From NCBI GenBank assembly GCA_947568835.1, contig OX387603.1, forward strand, positions 9,359,943 through 9,423,942: a DNA stretch of 64,000 nt, in the 5' to 3' direction. Under the pieces are notes generated by a model, which had not been told where the DNA came from, ran no database searches, and was given only the letters and a program-made list of their open reading frames with translations. The position numbers were made by a program, and so were the translations under genes. Shown piece after piece: positions 11,693 to 25,600 of the stretch; position 1 is the stretch's first letter, and each line of letters opens with the position of its first letter. Source of the DNA: Protonemura montana (taxonomy: Eukaryota; Arthropoda; Insecta; Plecoptera; Nemouridae).

Positions 11693-14600
11693 GATTAATT
11701 TGTTATTTTTATTTATGATATTAATTAATTTTACGTAAGACGTTTATTTATTTAAATATTGTTACATTTATTATCAACATGAAAATTGCTAATAAGCTTA
11801 CAGAAAAGTTTTTAGACTAGAAAATTATACATGCGTGTAATAATTGCACTCATCCCCACCCACTTACGACCTAAAGGAGTCGATGTAAACAAAATGTGGT
11901 GTATTTTAGCATGCGCTGCATCACTAGATTATTAAAAAACGCATTAGCTGCTAGAACAACACCGCACGTTTATTTAGTAGATTAGAACATTAAGCGAGTT
12001 AATATTTAACTCTACAAAGAAAGGGACAAGAACAGAATGTAATTAAACCTTAAAAAACAAATGCCGCGCGGTAATCTTGTCTGGAAAGGTCAGTCGAAAC
12101 CTTAATATCACAACCGAGTATAATTTAAATAACAGATGCTTAAAGCGCCGAGCGACACTCGGAACGGATCAACATGAGCGTTAACCAGTTTAACGGACTC
12201 CCGTCGGGCGTAGCATCTGCGTAAAGCGATTGCCACTGTGCCCTTTGTTTCTCGCGCTAAACGGCGAACGGCTAAAGCTGGTGCAGCTCAGACACCACAC
12301 CAGATTAGCCGGTGTAACGCTGCGGCAATTTAGCTTCCGAACGCCTCGACGTCATTGACGACTCTACTGGCGGTGAATCTCATACGACGGCGACCTCGTT
12401 TCGATACATGGGTTAACTAGCTCTTGAGTCAAGATTTGGCTTAGTTACTCAAGTTTGCAGGAACGTTGAACAACTTGGAGATTACAAAATACCACAAAAA
12501 GCGATAAAAACAACATTCGTATCAAAGTGTACACATTTCATCTTGATCAGCAGCCTGATATCAAGGGATATCTTTCGAACAGCGCTGTCGCCTGCACAAG
12601 TTTCAGATAGCCTTGAGCTTTATCCTTAACCTTGAGCTTGATCCTTAACCTTGGGAGAACTCTTGGCCTTGAACTGCCATTGGTCCAATGTCGCTGGCAC
12701 AATATCGATCCAGTTCACTCTGTAAAATGCAATCAAGAATTCTGCACCACACATGATGTCACAATGTCATGATCTTGACTATTGTTCGAAGTTTTTCATC
12801 GACGCCGCTAAACAATTCCCATGCAAGCACTATGCGATCGCTTCTATCCCTGCAACCATGTGCCGGCCACAGAAATAACGTGCCGGGCATTGACGCGCGT
12901 TGATTGGCTAGTTAACTATTCGACTACCGTACAGAGTGTGATCGTCGCATTAATTAGCATTAATTGCGTTAATCACGGCCGGATTGGCGTACGATCGCGG
13001 CAGCGATAACAAAGCGATCGATGTTCATCTTGTTGGAAGCGTAAAGAGGCATTGTCAATGGCTTTGCGTCCGAGCTACGGACGCTAGAATTTTAGCTAGA
13101 ATTGTCGTTGTGGGAGGGCGTTCGGGGGAAGGAGGGATGCGTTTAATACCATATAGTTTTACATGTCCTGCCACCACTCTATTTGTTATAGAGACGATGG
13201 AGAATGGCGCACTTTTTGATCTTCTACTAGTGATGCATTATTACTGCCATTAGAGTAACTGGTTAAAATGGCCGCTCACATATTTTCTACACTCATGAGC
13301 ATCTTTGAGTTTAAGAGCAAGATTGCTGAACGTTTCTTGACAATTTTAGCGTGACACATTAATAATAAAGGTCCGGTCAGCTTGCAAATACTTGGTTGCT
13401 TCCAAGCCTTGACATACGTTCGATAATTTCTCTGCCTCTATGCTTAACGCGTTCGAACATTTGCCAATTGCTGTGATTCGGTAAAAAGTGAATTAGGGAG
13501 CGTTCTTGTCCATGGGTTCAATAATTTATCTCTTCATTATTTTGTTGGAATGGTTGTGAGAAGCTGCAGAAAACTACGCACTCGATGACCGGAATTGAAT
13601 TCTTGAAACCATATGCAATGCTAACGTTCTGAAGATTTCTTGGGCAATAATTTGGAACACCCAAATACCGTTAACCTGGTTTAGTAGCAGGTGTGCGTAA
13701 CTTTTGCAACAGGGATTTTTCCCTTAGACCCGCATTTCGAAGTAAATTATAACCCTTGGCCTTTACTAATGTGGCAGGAAAAAATGTGTAAATAGCAGCA
13801 GCGAGATTTCGGACGTGAAAACGTGAGATGTTTCTGTCGTCAGGTTGGCGGCGCCCGTGACGACGTCTCCAGAATCAAGGTCACGTCAAAGGTTCCCTGC
13901 CGATTTTCCCGCTAGAGGAAAACCAGCTTTTCTGCGATGCAAGCCACGACGGAGACACCGATGACGCTGTTGGCAAAGGAACGTATCGAGGCCGGATGCT
14001 TGCATAAGTTTGCAAACTTTTCCAACTTTTCCACTTCCGGTGAGTGATGGTTTACTGTTATCGTCGTTGGTCTGTGTGATTTCTTGTAACTGCAAAGTAG
14101 GTGTTAGAAGTTCGCTCGTTAGTGGATTAAATTCTTTTGGTATTTCCTCCTTTGCGAGAAGATGGAACACACTTTATTCAAGAGTTATTAAATTATCGCT
14201 GAAAGAAAAGTCTTCTCTGACCTTATTTTAACGGTGGGTGTTGCAATTTGTAAAATGATATTAGCTTTAAAACAAATAAAAAAAAACGTTGTCTGTGTAT
14301 CGAAATTGGTATTTAAAATGTATCTTTAGCAACGGTCTCATTTCTGAAGCAAGGTTTTCGAGTGTTTTTAAAATGATTGCATCTGGGTCCAATGAGTCCT
14401 GGGCAAATCATCAAACCAAGGCATCTAAAGAAAGTTCAGATATGAAATCGGCTTTGCAGCTTTTCTTAAGAATGCGCTCGTTAGCCATTCATTAGTTTAG
14501 CAAATAAGACCAATGACGACGGAATCAAGAGATATCTGGAGAGAAGATGCTAATTTAACTGCACACGTCGCTGTGCTATCGTGATGTTGCCTTGATGTGG

Positions 14601-17600
14601 CAATAGAAATTGTATTGCAGAAAATTGTGCTGTCACATTTTGCTGGCAAAGCCGCTCAGTCAGACAGAATATGCGTTCCAAATCTGGTCTCAAAGAGTGA
14701 CATTTGATTTTGCTAAATGCAACTTTTTGTTAGAAGAATAAGTGAGTACAGCATTTTAAACCCCTTATCAAGTGGGTTTATTGATTAAGTTCTGATTCCA
14801 CGGATTGGTTTAAGCCTAATTTCTTGTTTATTGTTACTTAAACTACAAATTCTTGCAGTGGCCAGAGTTTTTTTTCTACTTCCCTCTTCAAAATGTGCTT
14901 AAATTTAGTGAAATAAACTCCGAGGTGGATTCCCTGATTCTGTATAAAAAAAAAATCTGTTGTATTCGCATTTTTATGATTAAATTAGGCGTTGCTAGAT
15001 TAAATCAAAATTGATGCATGTTTATTACATTTTTTTTCATTCTTACAGTTTACAATTTTTTTTTTTTTTACTCTTCATGTCAGATTTCCAATTTTTATCT
15101 ATGCCTTTTCATCAAAGACGCTTCACCAACGAATATCACCCCAAAGGTACGCGTGATGCATACATATTGGTTTTGACATTTTTCCAAGTTGATAGTGCTT
15201 CGGGGGGATTTGGACATCACGGGTGCCTCTTATCAGAGCTCGTGTACCCCTAACTTGAATTTCTCAAGGCAGCTTTACACCACCCTTACCACCGAACGAT
15301 CGACATGCTAATTATTTTATTCGTTCAGAAGGAGATTAATTCCACATTCATTAATGGTGATTATGAACGAAATGAGGTAGGTATCGCCAAAAATCTGCAT
15401 ATTTTTAAGCGCTACTCTAATAGCGTTTTCGACTGGTCTGCACCGAGGTGGGTTTGAAACTTGCTCGATGACTTCATGCTCTCCAACTAAACCTATATTC
15501 AATCAATTTTTCCAGTAAAATTAAATGGAGTAAGAAGAAAAGCCTTGATTTGTAATAATTAAAAAAAAAAACTTCTTTTATCTCATTTTGTTTCAATAGA
15601 AAACAGTTACAGAGTTTGAGCCTTGGTTTTGCACCAGCTCCGAGCGAGAGCGCTGCCACCCGAACACTTTACCACTAGCTGTCAGTGCATAAAGATTCAT
15701 TAAAGCTTCACTCACCTATAGAAGAAAAACGGAGTGTTAATAATAGCAAGCAATAATTGATAAAATAATTACTTAAACATTAAATGTTACACAGAATTTT
15801 GGATAATACAATTTCAAATGCGGTAGTCATATCAAGCATCTCTTGAGCATCGCTTGCATAGGTGGTGATATGACTTCATATTTAATGCAAAAATAAAGAA
15901 GCTGGGAATTCTGTTTTTCCCCGACGATGAGAGCATCTATACCACCAGTAAATATCATTGCACAGTGATATTGTGTGGCTTGAATCGATATTACATGCCG
16001 TATAGTGGCGCTCCAAGCGATTTTAAAAGTCTTCTTGTGCATCCCATTTTTTTGTGTGCACTACCTTTTGTGTAACTGAACGCGCGTTATGATTCAGATA
16101 ATGTAGTGAATTGTGAATCATGAATCATACACGAGTGGACATAAATATGATGAGCATCCAATACTGTTTCCAGGAAATACTGGTAAAGAGAAGGATTGTG
16201 ACTGGGACAATAAGGAAAGTGTCGCTGAAGTGGTCAGGGAATAGATGAAAAAGTATTCATGAAGCAATCTCCTTCAATATAACGTATCGTGGAGCGACAG
16301 GCAGCTCTGAAAAAAAAAAAAAATTTATCAAAGAGAGATCACTTTCATGTGGTTATATTTGTAATCAGGAAAAGATAATACGCCTTTTCTCTCATCGATA
16401 TCTGCCTAAAATGTAGGTTGAGCCACCGACGTTCAAAAGAAATCTGAATGAGATCATTTTGCCAGCAGAAACGGGTCAGCCTAGTTGGCCCCAGCAGAAA
16501 CTACTTGATTACCAATTAAGCGCACTGTTTTTCAAATTCCAAGAAGCTGATATCGATATGGAAGAAGGCAAGCCATCCTTTGATCAAAACTATAACCAAA
16601 ACGATATCTACTTACCTCACATTTCTCTAAGGAAATGCAATATACACCCACAGAATTTCAACACGGCGAAGACATGCAAGTGAGCGTCTTGAGCATATGT
16701 TTAGGGGTCAATACCAACTCAGGTAAAGGTACAGAGACTACATAGAGGTCATCTCTGCCCGAACCACGGTGGATGTTTCGCGTCGCTGGGTCTCTGATGT
16801 TTGATGAAGTTTCTTGGCTGACACCCACGACCTAGATCGAGGTCCTTCAAGATCAATGCCGGCAAAAATTGATTCCAGCAGCGGTTCCGATGAGACCAGA
16901 CTGCGGTCTGGAATTTTCCGATTTTTTTTTTGCGATTTTGAGCTATTGCTCCATGATCAACAGGCCGGGTTTAGGCGGAGTAGGCGGGGTATCATTTTTT
17001 AGCGCAAATGTAAGTCAGTAATATCCTTAAGAAAATTAAAAACATTTTCTACCTATATATTTTCTGTTAATTTAATTTCAAAGTGTAGCTTGTGCTACCG
17101 AACCTGTCAATTCTGTTGTATTGATAAATTATGTAGATAACATAAAGATGCGTTGCTTTATGCTTGATATTGTAAGTGCTTGGTGTGGCCGAGATCATTT
17201 TTTAATTATTAGTAGATAACGTCTAAGGTAGAAAATATCTGAGACTGACAAAAATAATGATATATTACTGCGATAAAAATACAATTTAAACGTAAATAAA
17301 GTTAAATTATCTGCGCCCGAATTTCTACAGCAAGACATACAATTCTGATATATTGTAAACTCATGTCAGATATGTGACAGTTTCTATCAAACAATTTACA
17401 GCCACATCTTTAATAATTTAGTTTAAAATACAGAAAATAGAGACTGGGCAAGCGATATCGATTCAGCACCCAAAAGCTGTGATCACAAATTGGTTTTTCG
17501 ACGGATCTCTGGATTATATGGATACAGGAAACTGTATTCCGTTACATTTTTCCTGTCCTTACATCGATAAGATATAATGCTGGGTCCAGCATCAAACATG

Positions 17601-17734
17601 AGGAGATTTTTTCCGTTAGTTCATTACTTGGCATAGAGGTACTTGAACTTCAACAGTTTTTGCTCTTGCAATCACTAGAGAATTCCTCAGCTACGTTTTT
17701 TTTTTTTTGCTTTTTTTTTTTTTGTAAAAAAGTG
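11693..17734. other. no gene recognised; CpG-rich blocks
   Basis: Blocks at about 12130-12420 and 12820-13130 are richer in GC and CpG. 12600-12660 has a short imperfect repeat (CCTTGAGCTTGATCCTTAAC). The missing first Pdfr exon(s) could lie here or outside the window; I could not pick a credible signal-peptide exon. Confidence 0.5.
12940..12980. promoter_or_regulatory. cluster of TAAT-core motifs
   Basis: CATTAATTAGCATTAATTGC followed by GTTAATC packs several homeodomain-type TAAT cores into under 30 bp. It sits inside a CpG-rich block (about 12820-13130) with GCGATCG motifs. An enhancer is possible; sequence alone does not show it. Confidence 0.2.
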
Positions 17735-18140
17735 AAGTATTGGGGAAGTGAATAAATATACAGAGATTAGGTATTAAAATTGGGAAAGAATAATTGAAAT
17801 TGTTTGGGAAAATTATGAGAATGGAGGAAGAAAGATTGCCAAGAAAGTTTTTCAGCTTGGCATATGAGAAAAGGGGAAGAAGGAGACCAAGAGAAAGATG
17901 GATGCATAAAGTACAAGAAGATGTGGAGGAAAGCGGTGGGAAATGGAATGAAGTAGAAGAGAAAGAAAGCTGACTAGATAAGGAAGTATGGAAGAAGTTT
18001 GTGTATGAAAAGGAGTATGAAAATGAATATGAAGAAGATGAAAAATGATTTGGCACAATCAAGTCACATGCCTTAAATTAAATCTTTTCCATCTGTTTTA
18101 ATTAATGGATGAAAAATAAAATAAATAAAAAAAACATTTA
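17735..18140 (+). mobile_element. LINE 3' fragment (reverse-transcriptase ORF tail)
   Basis: The + strand frame reads FGKIMRMEEERLPRKFFSL, then EKRGRRRPRERWMHKVQEDV and KWNEVEEKES, one TGA, and VWKKFVYEK. This is the familiar C-terminus of many non-LTR retrotransposon polyproteins (FGHVMRM...RLPK...RRRGRPRKRW). An A-rich 3' end with AAATAAAATAAATAAA follows at about 18110. The long minus-strand ORF here is a shadow. Truncated at the 5' side. Confidence 0.8.
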
Positions 18141-19553
18141 AATATTTAAAACAACTCAAGAACGGTGAAAGAGAAGTAACCATGTGTATTGCAATTAATG
18201 TTTTTAAACCTCAGTCCTCGGACCTACATTTTTGGTAAAGTAATTTACTTTCATTGGCACATTGTTTATTTTGTGATTAATAGCGTAAAGATATTCTAAT
18301 AAATGCATAAAACAAGGGTGTAAATGATACTGGCAGCAATTTACCGGCCTACTCAATTTCAAAATGATGGACAGCCACCCCCCATCTTGCTCAAAACAAA
18401 CGCCCAGTGCATTACCATTTCAACCCAGTAACGACTTACTTTACCTGTAAGCCTGACTCCTGTAAAACAATATAAAGAGGGATTACTGAACGAGCACTCA
18501 AAGTGTCCCATCACAACTGAACTCTCCGATGCAGTGATACAGAAATGTAGTCGAGTCTGCGAGAAGAAAAAAAACCAACCGCTGATATGCACGCGCCTAC
18601 GTAATATATGAGTAGAGGTGGAATAAAAGGTGGAGCTTTTCGATTAAGCCACGCCGAAAAGAAAAATAATTCCGTTTGTCGTTTTATTTCTTTCGTAAAA
18701 TTGTCCATGTGTCTCGTCTCGTCGGAGTTCACTTGAGTGAGTGGCCGACATTTTGAAAGCAGAGTAAGAGGAGAGAAAACGTGTGGCTGGAAGTGAAATG
18801 GTAAAGGGAGAAGAGAGAGGGAGGGTAAAGAGACCCTCCAGAATTTGCTAGTGTCGAGGCGTTTGTTTCATCGAGTCGGAATTAATTTTTGCAGACATCA
18901 AAAGACTTTTTGCGCCGAAAAGTTGCGCAAGAGTCGAATGCAGGAAATTTAGACTGCTCCGCATCGAATAGAAAGCGTCTGTTGAGAAGCGTTATTTTGC
19001 GGTATTTTTAGTGTTTCAGACCTCATCAGTACTGACAAGCGTCAACCTTTTAACACAAAAAAATGTTCTGGTGATAAGACTTCGGTTTTGATGGAATTTT
19101 CAGAGGTAACAAAGCGGTTTCTTAACTATCACCAGCCTCAGGAAAAAATTGGCATAATTTTCCTGGAAAATTTTTTCCCTTGTATGGAGGACGGGAGACG
19201 TATAGAATCTTTCCAATCTATGTGAGAAATGTGATAGCGTTAGTAGGAAAGATTATCCATGTCCGGTTTCATGGTACGACATTCCGTAAGAAATTCCTGG
19301 GATGCCGGACTCATTTTCTAAGAAGCCCTTCCCTGTGCATCTAAATGAAAAAGCACAAAAACAAATAAAAACTAGGTTTTGAGGGAAGTTTTATTATATT
19401 TTGTGACTTACTGTAAGAAACTTGATTTTTGTACCCTTTAACTCTGGGAGGGGCAAGTCAATGAAACCGAAATTCTACATAGTGCTCTCTAGTTCAGGTT
19501 CCGGCAGTTTCAGCTCACAGGGCCATCCTGACTCCTCTGTTTCTTCTTTACAG
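18141..19553. other. no gene recognised, upstream of the first recovered Pdfr exon
   Basis: AT-rich, with a purine-rich stretch near 18760-18840. Presumably intronic to Pdfr if its first exon is further upstream. Confidence 0.5.
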
Positions 19554-19661
19554 GGGTGTACTGCAATTGGACCTGGGACACAGTGCTCTGCTGGCCGCCT
19601 ACAGAGGCAGGGACCGACGCCTCACAGCCGTGTCCGCCCGGGAAGGGGGTCGACCCAACCA
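19554..19661 (+). CDS. Pdfr: Pdfr exon: hormone-binding domain, first part
   Basis: The exon is 108 nt, entered in phase 1 after a pyrimidine-rich tract ending in cag, and leaves at gtaagt. It encodes 35 whole codons with YCNWTWDTVLCWPPTEAG and then QPCPPGK. These supply cysteines 2, 3 and 4 of the six-cysteine secretin-family extracellular domain, with the invariant Asp and CWPP. NWT is a possible N-glycosylation site. Cysteine 1 must be upstream. The last base (A) joins AG of the next exon to make Lys. A 5S-derived SINE begins about 17 bp past the donor. Confidence 0.93.
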
Positions 19662-22600
19662 GTAAGTAAATCAACCCCACTTGGGTCAGGAATTGAATTG
19701 GTGACCATCATACACATGACCAGTTCTGTCGGGAGAGAGTTTGGAGGGATGCAAGTTAGTTCATCAATTACATTCACCTTGCTTATCAACCTTTTTTTAG
19801 CATGAATTTGTGAAGGAATCCTGTTGTTGACGTTGTACCGTCCTCCAGAGGAGACGTTAAGCCGGTGGTCCCCTTGGTGCTCTTCGACAGAAAAAGGCTA
19901 CGTGCCGGCACCGGGTTTCCCCTCTCCCTTCAAGGCTAAGTTAGATTCATCATAACCCTTATCTTTATCCACTCATTCACCGACGCCATTAGACCAGTGC
20001 CGCAGGGCCCGTTGTCAAAACAGTACTTCGTTAAACCCCACGAAGCAATCAAACAATCAACAGCACACCTAACATTCCAGCGTTATGATGCACCCGTGAA
20101 AGAAGTAGATATTTGTAGTGCCTAGTTTTGGTGATTCGTGTTAGAGCTGGAAGAAAAGGGTAACTGATACCTGTGACACCCTTACAATCGATCAGCATGT
20201 TTCCACGCGCTCATCCTTTAACGTGACACTGCCTGGAGAGCGTTTGCCTTGCATTAGAGAAAATGCTGAATGCTTTTCTGTTGCTTCCAAGTCCTTAAAC
20301 GCTCGTGCCTGGGTTGTTTATTCAAGTGATTCTGTCCTTAAATATCGCGTACTCACTTTACTACAGTACATTCTCATTGCTATTTATCTCGTTACTAATT
20401 GGCGTGGTTGTTCTCTTGTATTACGTGCCCCAGCTGCACCCTGCCTTGGATTCAGAAGAAACGAGTAAACTAATTGTGGCTGTCTCTTTGATACATCTAC
20501 ACATTTATAATTTTCTCACTCCAGGTAGTAGGTACATATTATACTCAATTATAATAAAGTAAAATTTGGAGATCGTACATGCTTCTTTGTTGACAATACA
20601 CTAAAAAAAGATCCCTTGGGGGTTTAATTATACCTGTGTCTTTCTAGTAAAAATATGGGCCTAATGCTGGCCCATTCTTAAATTCTGTCATTAAACGTCG
20701 CATTACTACAGTATATTGTCATTGCATATTTTCCCACTACTAATTGTTTGTGTCGTTATCTTGCATTACGTGCCCCAGCGGCAACCTGCTTTGGGTACAG
20801 ATGAAACGAGTAAATTAATTGTAACTCTCACTTTGATACATCTACGTATTTATAATTTTCTCACCGCAGGTAGTACATATTAAACTCAAGTCTGAGACGA
20901 AAAACATAAACTAAAAAGAACATTTCTCTGTGGTTTAATTACCTGAGTCTTTCAGGCAACAATATGGACCAGAAGCTAGACCATAAGGAAAAACTAAATT
21001 TTTTTTTTAGTGTACTGTTACATGTTAATGGTTGTATGAATGTTCTTGGTGAGATTTCAGTTAACTTGAAAAAAAATCAGGTTTTTAGCATCTTTATTAT
21101 GATTTTGAATAAACTTCGTGGGTGAAACCTTTTTTATTTTTATCCATCCATGACGCCAAAAGAAAGATTTCTTGTTCATTAAAAAATGAAACACACGACT
21201 TGAGCTGTCATTTTCTCGAAATTTTCCTTGTTTGACAAGTATGGTAGGAGTTTCTGAGTGCGAAAGCTTGAACTGGCGACATCTCTTTCATATTTCAAAA
21301 TAAAAATTGCTAATAAAACGCGTGAAAAAGGAGCGCTGAAGAAATATGGCCGGGTTGTGGCGGAGATAGGAGTGGGGGAGAGATTCATTCAATCAAATTC
21401 ATCGAAAATATCGCGTGACACCAGTATGTAAGACCTAGTGTTGTCGACGCTCGCCCGTCGACGCCGCAGTGGCGTAACTACATTTCCCGCGCGTTCCTAC
21501 CGAACGGTTTGGCGTGTTGGAAACACCGGTTCTCATGTGATCACCAAAGTTAAGCAACACTGCGCTCAGTCGGGTATTGAATGGGTGACCATCACACACA
21601 TGTCTAGTTCTGTTCAAGAAAGAGGAGATGTAAGTTATTACAGCAACTTCATTCGCCTAGCTTATCAACCGCTCGACAGCATGGATTTGTGGAGAAATCC
21701 TGTTGTTCATTTTGTACCGTCCTTCGGATGGGACGTTAGGACGGTGGTCCCCTTGGCGCTCTTCGACAGAAGTAGACTACGTTCCGGCACCGGGTTTCCC
21801 CTCCTTCTTTCAAGACCAAGTTAGATTCATCATCATCATTATCATTATCCACTCATTCACCGACGTCATTAGACCAGTGCCGCACTTCCAGCTGTCAAAA
21901 CAGTGCGTCGTTAAGCACCAATTATCAATCAGCCACGCGTTCCTTATGATGGCCTCGGTTCTTTGTGATAGAATTATGAGAACCATGAGCTACAGTTTCT
22001 TGTTCTCCACTTTACTCTCTGGCTATGTACCTATTGGTAAACTAAACATATGAGGTTTAACGGTTTGGTTGGGTTCGGTTACGTTAGGGTAGGTTACGCT
22101 AAGATCTGGATTTTAGTCGTTTTTACTTTGAAAAAAGTGTATGTTGACTGCGAGATAGAGTATATATCTAAGCCCGATATAAAGTCCAAGCCCTTTTGTG
22201 AAAATTTGTCGAGCAGTCACTGTAAATTATAAGGAGGTAATGAACAACATGCAGCTCGTAAGTATTTGTATGAAATAATTAAAGTTCTTTAAAGTGAGTA
22301 CTTGTAGGTAAATGCGCATATATTTATAAGTACATTTTAAAACAGTCGTTGAAAGTGCAAGGCCGTCCTTCTTTTGAGGCACAACTTCCAGAGTGTAACG
22401 CCACTGCCCAAGAGATTTTCCAACCGAAAAATATCCGCGAGTTGACTAGTATATGAGAAAATTGCCTTTTTCCTTTTGGCACCGTGTCTTGGAGTCACAC
22501 TTGGGGTTGCTTGCCTGGCAACCGTGCGGATTTTATTCTGCATTTTCATGCCGAATCGAAACAGCCAGCAGAAATAAGGAAATTGCCAAGTTATTGGAAT

Positions 22601-25600
22601 GTGCCGGTGGGGGAGTGATAACGAATTCAGGGTGCGTTTTAAAATCAAGATAGATTCGAATATCAATGCTATGTACGCTTCCAATAAAAACTCCATCAGA
22701 GCTTCTCAGTATAGCAGCATTGTCAGCATAACAAACACAATCAACGGTAGCAGTTATCGGTCGGAAAATTTCACAAAGACAGTTTAACATTAGTGCTGAG
22801 ACTCTGAGACGCTGAGCCTGCCCTAGATGCAAAATGCATTATATGAACTCTCCTGACCTCTTGTTTGCTTAGGGAATACCATTACTCAGCTTCACTGAAT
22901 GAAGATTCTCTCCTCTGAACCTTTATTGATAAAAAATGTATTAATAAAGCCTTTTAAAAGCTAGTTTTATAAATCAAATGTGGCGGCCACATTTTAAGAC
23001 AGCCCGCTGATTCGCTCGCGAACAGTACAAGGCTACCCTGCGGGCTCTGGCGCTTCAAGTTCTGTAGTGATCTAATCAGCTCAGTTTGCCAACCGACCGC
23101 GACCCCAATAGACCGGCGTGGATTGGCGCACCGCTAGCGGATATTGCCGAGCAGCTGTAGCCAATAGCGTTGCAGTTTCAGAACGTCTGACCACTGCCGG
23201 TATGTCAATGTTAAACAAGTAGGATAGGAGATTAGTGGGAAGCTGCTGGACTTTTCGGGAAGCTTGCTTGTATTGTATTGGAGGATTTTGAGTGTATAGG
23301 TAAAGTTAGAGGGGTTGCGTTATTGTTCGAATTTCTGCTGAGTAAATGAGCCGGCAATCTGCGAGAAACAACGAAATGAAATGCTCTGTGACTCAAAACG
23401 ACGGTGACTCCACCTATACCTAAGCATCCTCCAATTTTGAAGAGTAGTCATTTTGTGGCAATTTTTCTCTAAAAATAGGACAGCGCCACAGAAGTGCGGC
23501 GTTTATTTTAAGACTCTTGTAGATCAATGCTTCAAGAAAGACACGTGAAAAGCAATGTACTTCTTACCAAACATTGATTTACTGTTCGATTGTTTTTTGA
23601 GAAATTTGTTTACTCACATTGCTTTTACAATTTTTACGAGCGTTTACAGTTGAACGTGCTCAACACTGAGTTTTTAACATTCTTTGCTCCAAGATGAGAT
23701 GCCGACCAATGCAAACAATGAGTATGATATGATCTGACATTCCACTCTCTTAGAGTTTTGCAAAAGTTATACTAACGGTGAATTTCTTGCAAACAACGGA
23801 GCATGGCCATGATTTTAAGACCTTCCCAACTTTGGGCCCTACGACCCCAATTGTTAGCTAAAGTCCCTTTCTTCATCGTTTGTATAGTATTCCTGTTTAC
23901 TGATACCAGTAGCTTGTCGGTTATCGACGCCAGGAGCGCCACCGGGGTTTGACCAATACGCGGCGATGCCAGCGCGCCCGGCGCTCGGGGCTGCAGTCAA
24001 TATGCCGGTGCAAACACCCGACCGACTGCGACGGGGGATGTGTTCCGGCAAGTAGTTGCCGGTCATGTAGGGGTGGTTGTAGCTTGATTGTTATCTTGAG
24101 GCGCATTTGAAGTCTTATAGCAAACTTCCTAAGGCTGTCACTGTGTGCTCGATAGCCGTTGGGAAAGGTGAAAATGGATCGCTTCCGAGGGCAACAAAGT
24201 TGACACTCTGAGGGTGTATGTTCCTTGAAAAGATACATGTGTGTGATGTTCATTTTACCTTTTCCAATTTTCTCGCTGAAACGAACAGAGTTTGCACGTA
24301 CAACAATCAAATATTTGTTGGATGTACGTGGAAACAAAAATGTAGCAATCTTCTAAAGCCCAGCCATCCATTTCTAGAAGAAACTAGGATATCAAAAAAA
24401 AAATATCTACACAAATATTAACAGTTGTCCGATACAAAATTTCCTCTCTCAACTTCTCTTTTTTTTCCCATCCAACGTCACTGAGAGGGTTTTTCCTAGA
24501 ATTTAAAGAATGCAACATCCGCAGGAGAACAATGCTTCAAAATCAACTTTTCTAGCAACCACTTCCTCTCAAGAAAAGAATAATTAATATTCTCGACCAA
24601 CTCAAGCACTGGTCAAGCCGGAACCTGTTCAAAGTTCAATCTCTTGTCTGTTCCTCATCGTCTCGCTCGAGGAGACGCGCTCCCTGCAAGCTGAGGAGAA
24701 AGCAACGCCTCCACCCCGTCGGGGCACATCGGTTGAGGGCGATTTGATGGGCTCGACAACCCGTTCCAAACAGCTCACTTAACTTTAAAAAGCCATCAGA
24801 CTCATTTCTATACTTATTCGTCCATTTGCCTTCGTCTTAATGCGCATGAGTTGCCTTTTGTGTAATTCTCAAGTGGTACAAAAAATGCAAAGATTTCCTT
24901 GAGTGGTTAAGCTAGGGATTTTTTTTTTTTTCATTTTCATTTTCCTTTCTTTTATTTTTAAGTTTTTTCCGAAATGAAGTCGACAAGTGGGTTCTCTTAC
25001 TGGTGAGCAAATAATTGGAGAGGTAACAAAATGTTAGACGATTTTATCTTCGAAGCTGTCTGCTATGCCAGAGGATCGTGGTTTTCAGAGCCGCAGGAAA
25101 AAAAAGAGACGCTGAACGAGCAACGCTCGATTTTGGTTTTGATACGACGAAGCTCATCGACAGCTGTTTCTTCCGGAAACTTTTGTCTCGGGCACTAGCA
25201 AAAAAATATTCGCCAAGGGTTTCCGACACTTTTTCCTGTAAAATAATTGTGCGCTTGAATTTGTGGCACGTAACGGTTGACGATTTCGATTAGATGCAAG
25301 TGTGTTTTTGAACGCGCTCGCATTAATCGACTCTGGTTTTTTGTGTCACTCGGCTACGACGCAAATAATGTGTGCAGTGAAAAGCGCCATGGGAGGAAAA
25401 CAAACGAGTTTTGCTGAAGGGTTTTTCTAGACCCAGCACAAGTTTTAGAGTATATCCAGTGCTAGTTCCTACTAAATAAACCTTGGACGGAATAGTTAAA
25501 ATTACCAATCAAAATACATTTCATTATTTTTTGTATCGTGGGAGAAAAATTTAATTAAACGTGACGTCGACAAGCTTTTAAAAATGTTTCATGTTTAGAA

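Noticed and set aside
16459-16683. 74-codon + strand ORF considered as the missing first receptor exon
   Set aside because: No signal peptide, no donor in phase 1 and no recognisable N-terminal pattern.
17691-18062. 123-codon minus-strand Ser/Phe-rich ORF
   Set aside because: It is the shadow of the purine-rich LINE tail that reads correctly on the + strand.
19422-19805. 127-codon + strand ORF as a single protein
   Set aside because: Its middle overlaps the Pdfr exon 19554-19661 in a different frame and its end runs into a SINE; the continuous frame is accidental.
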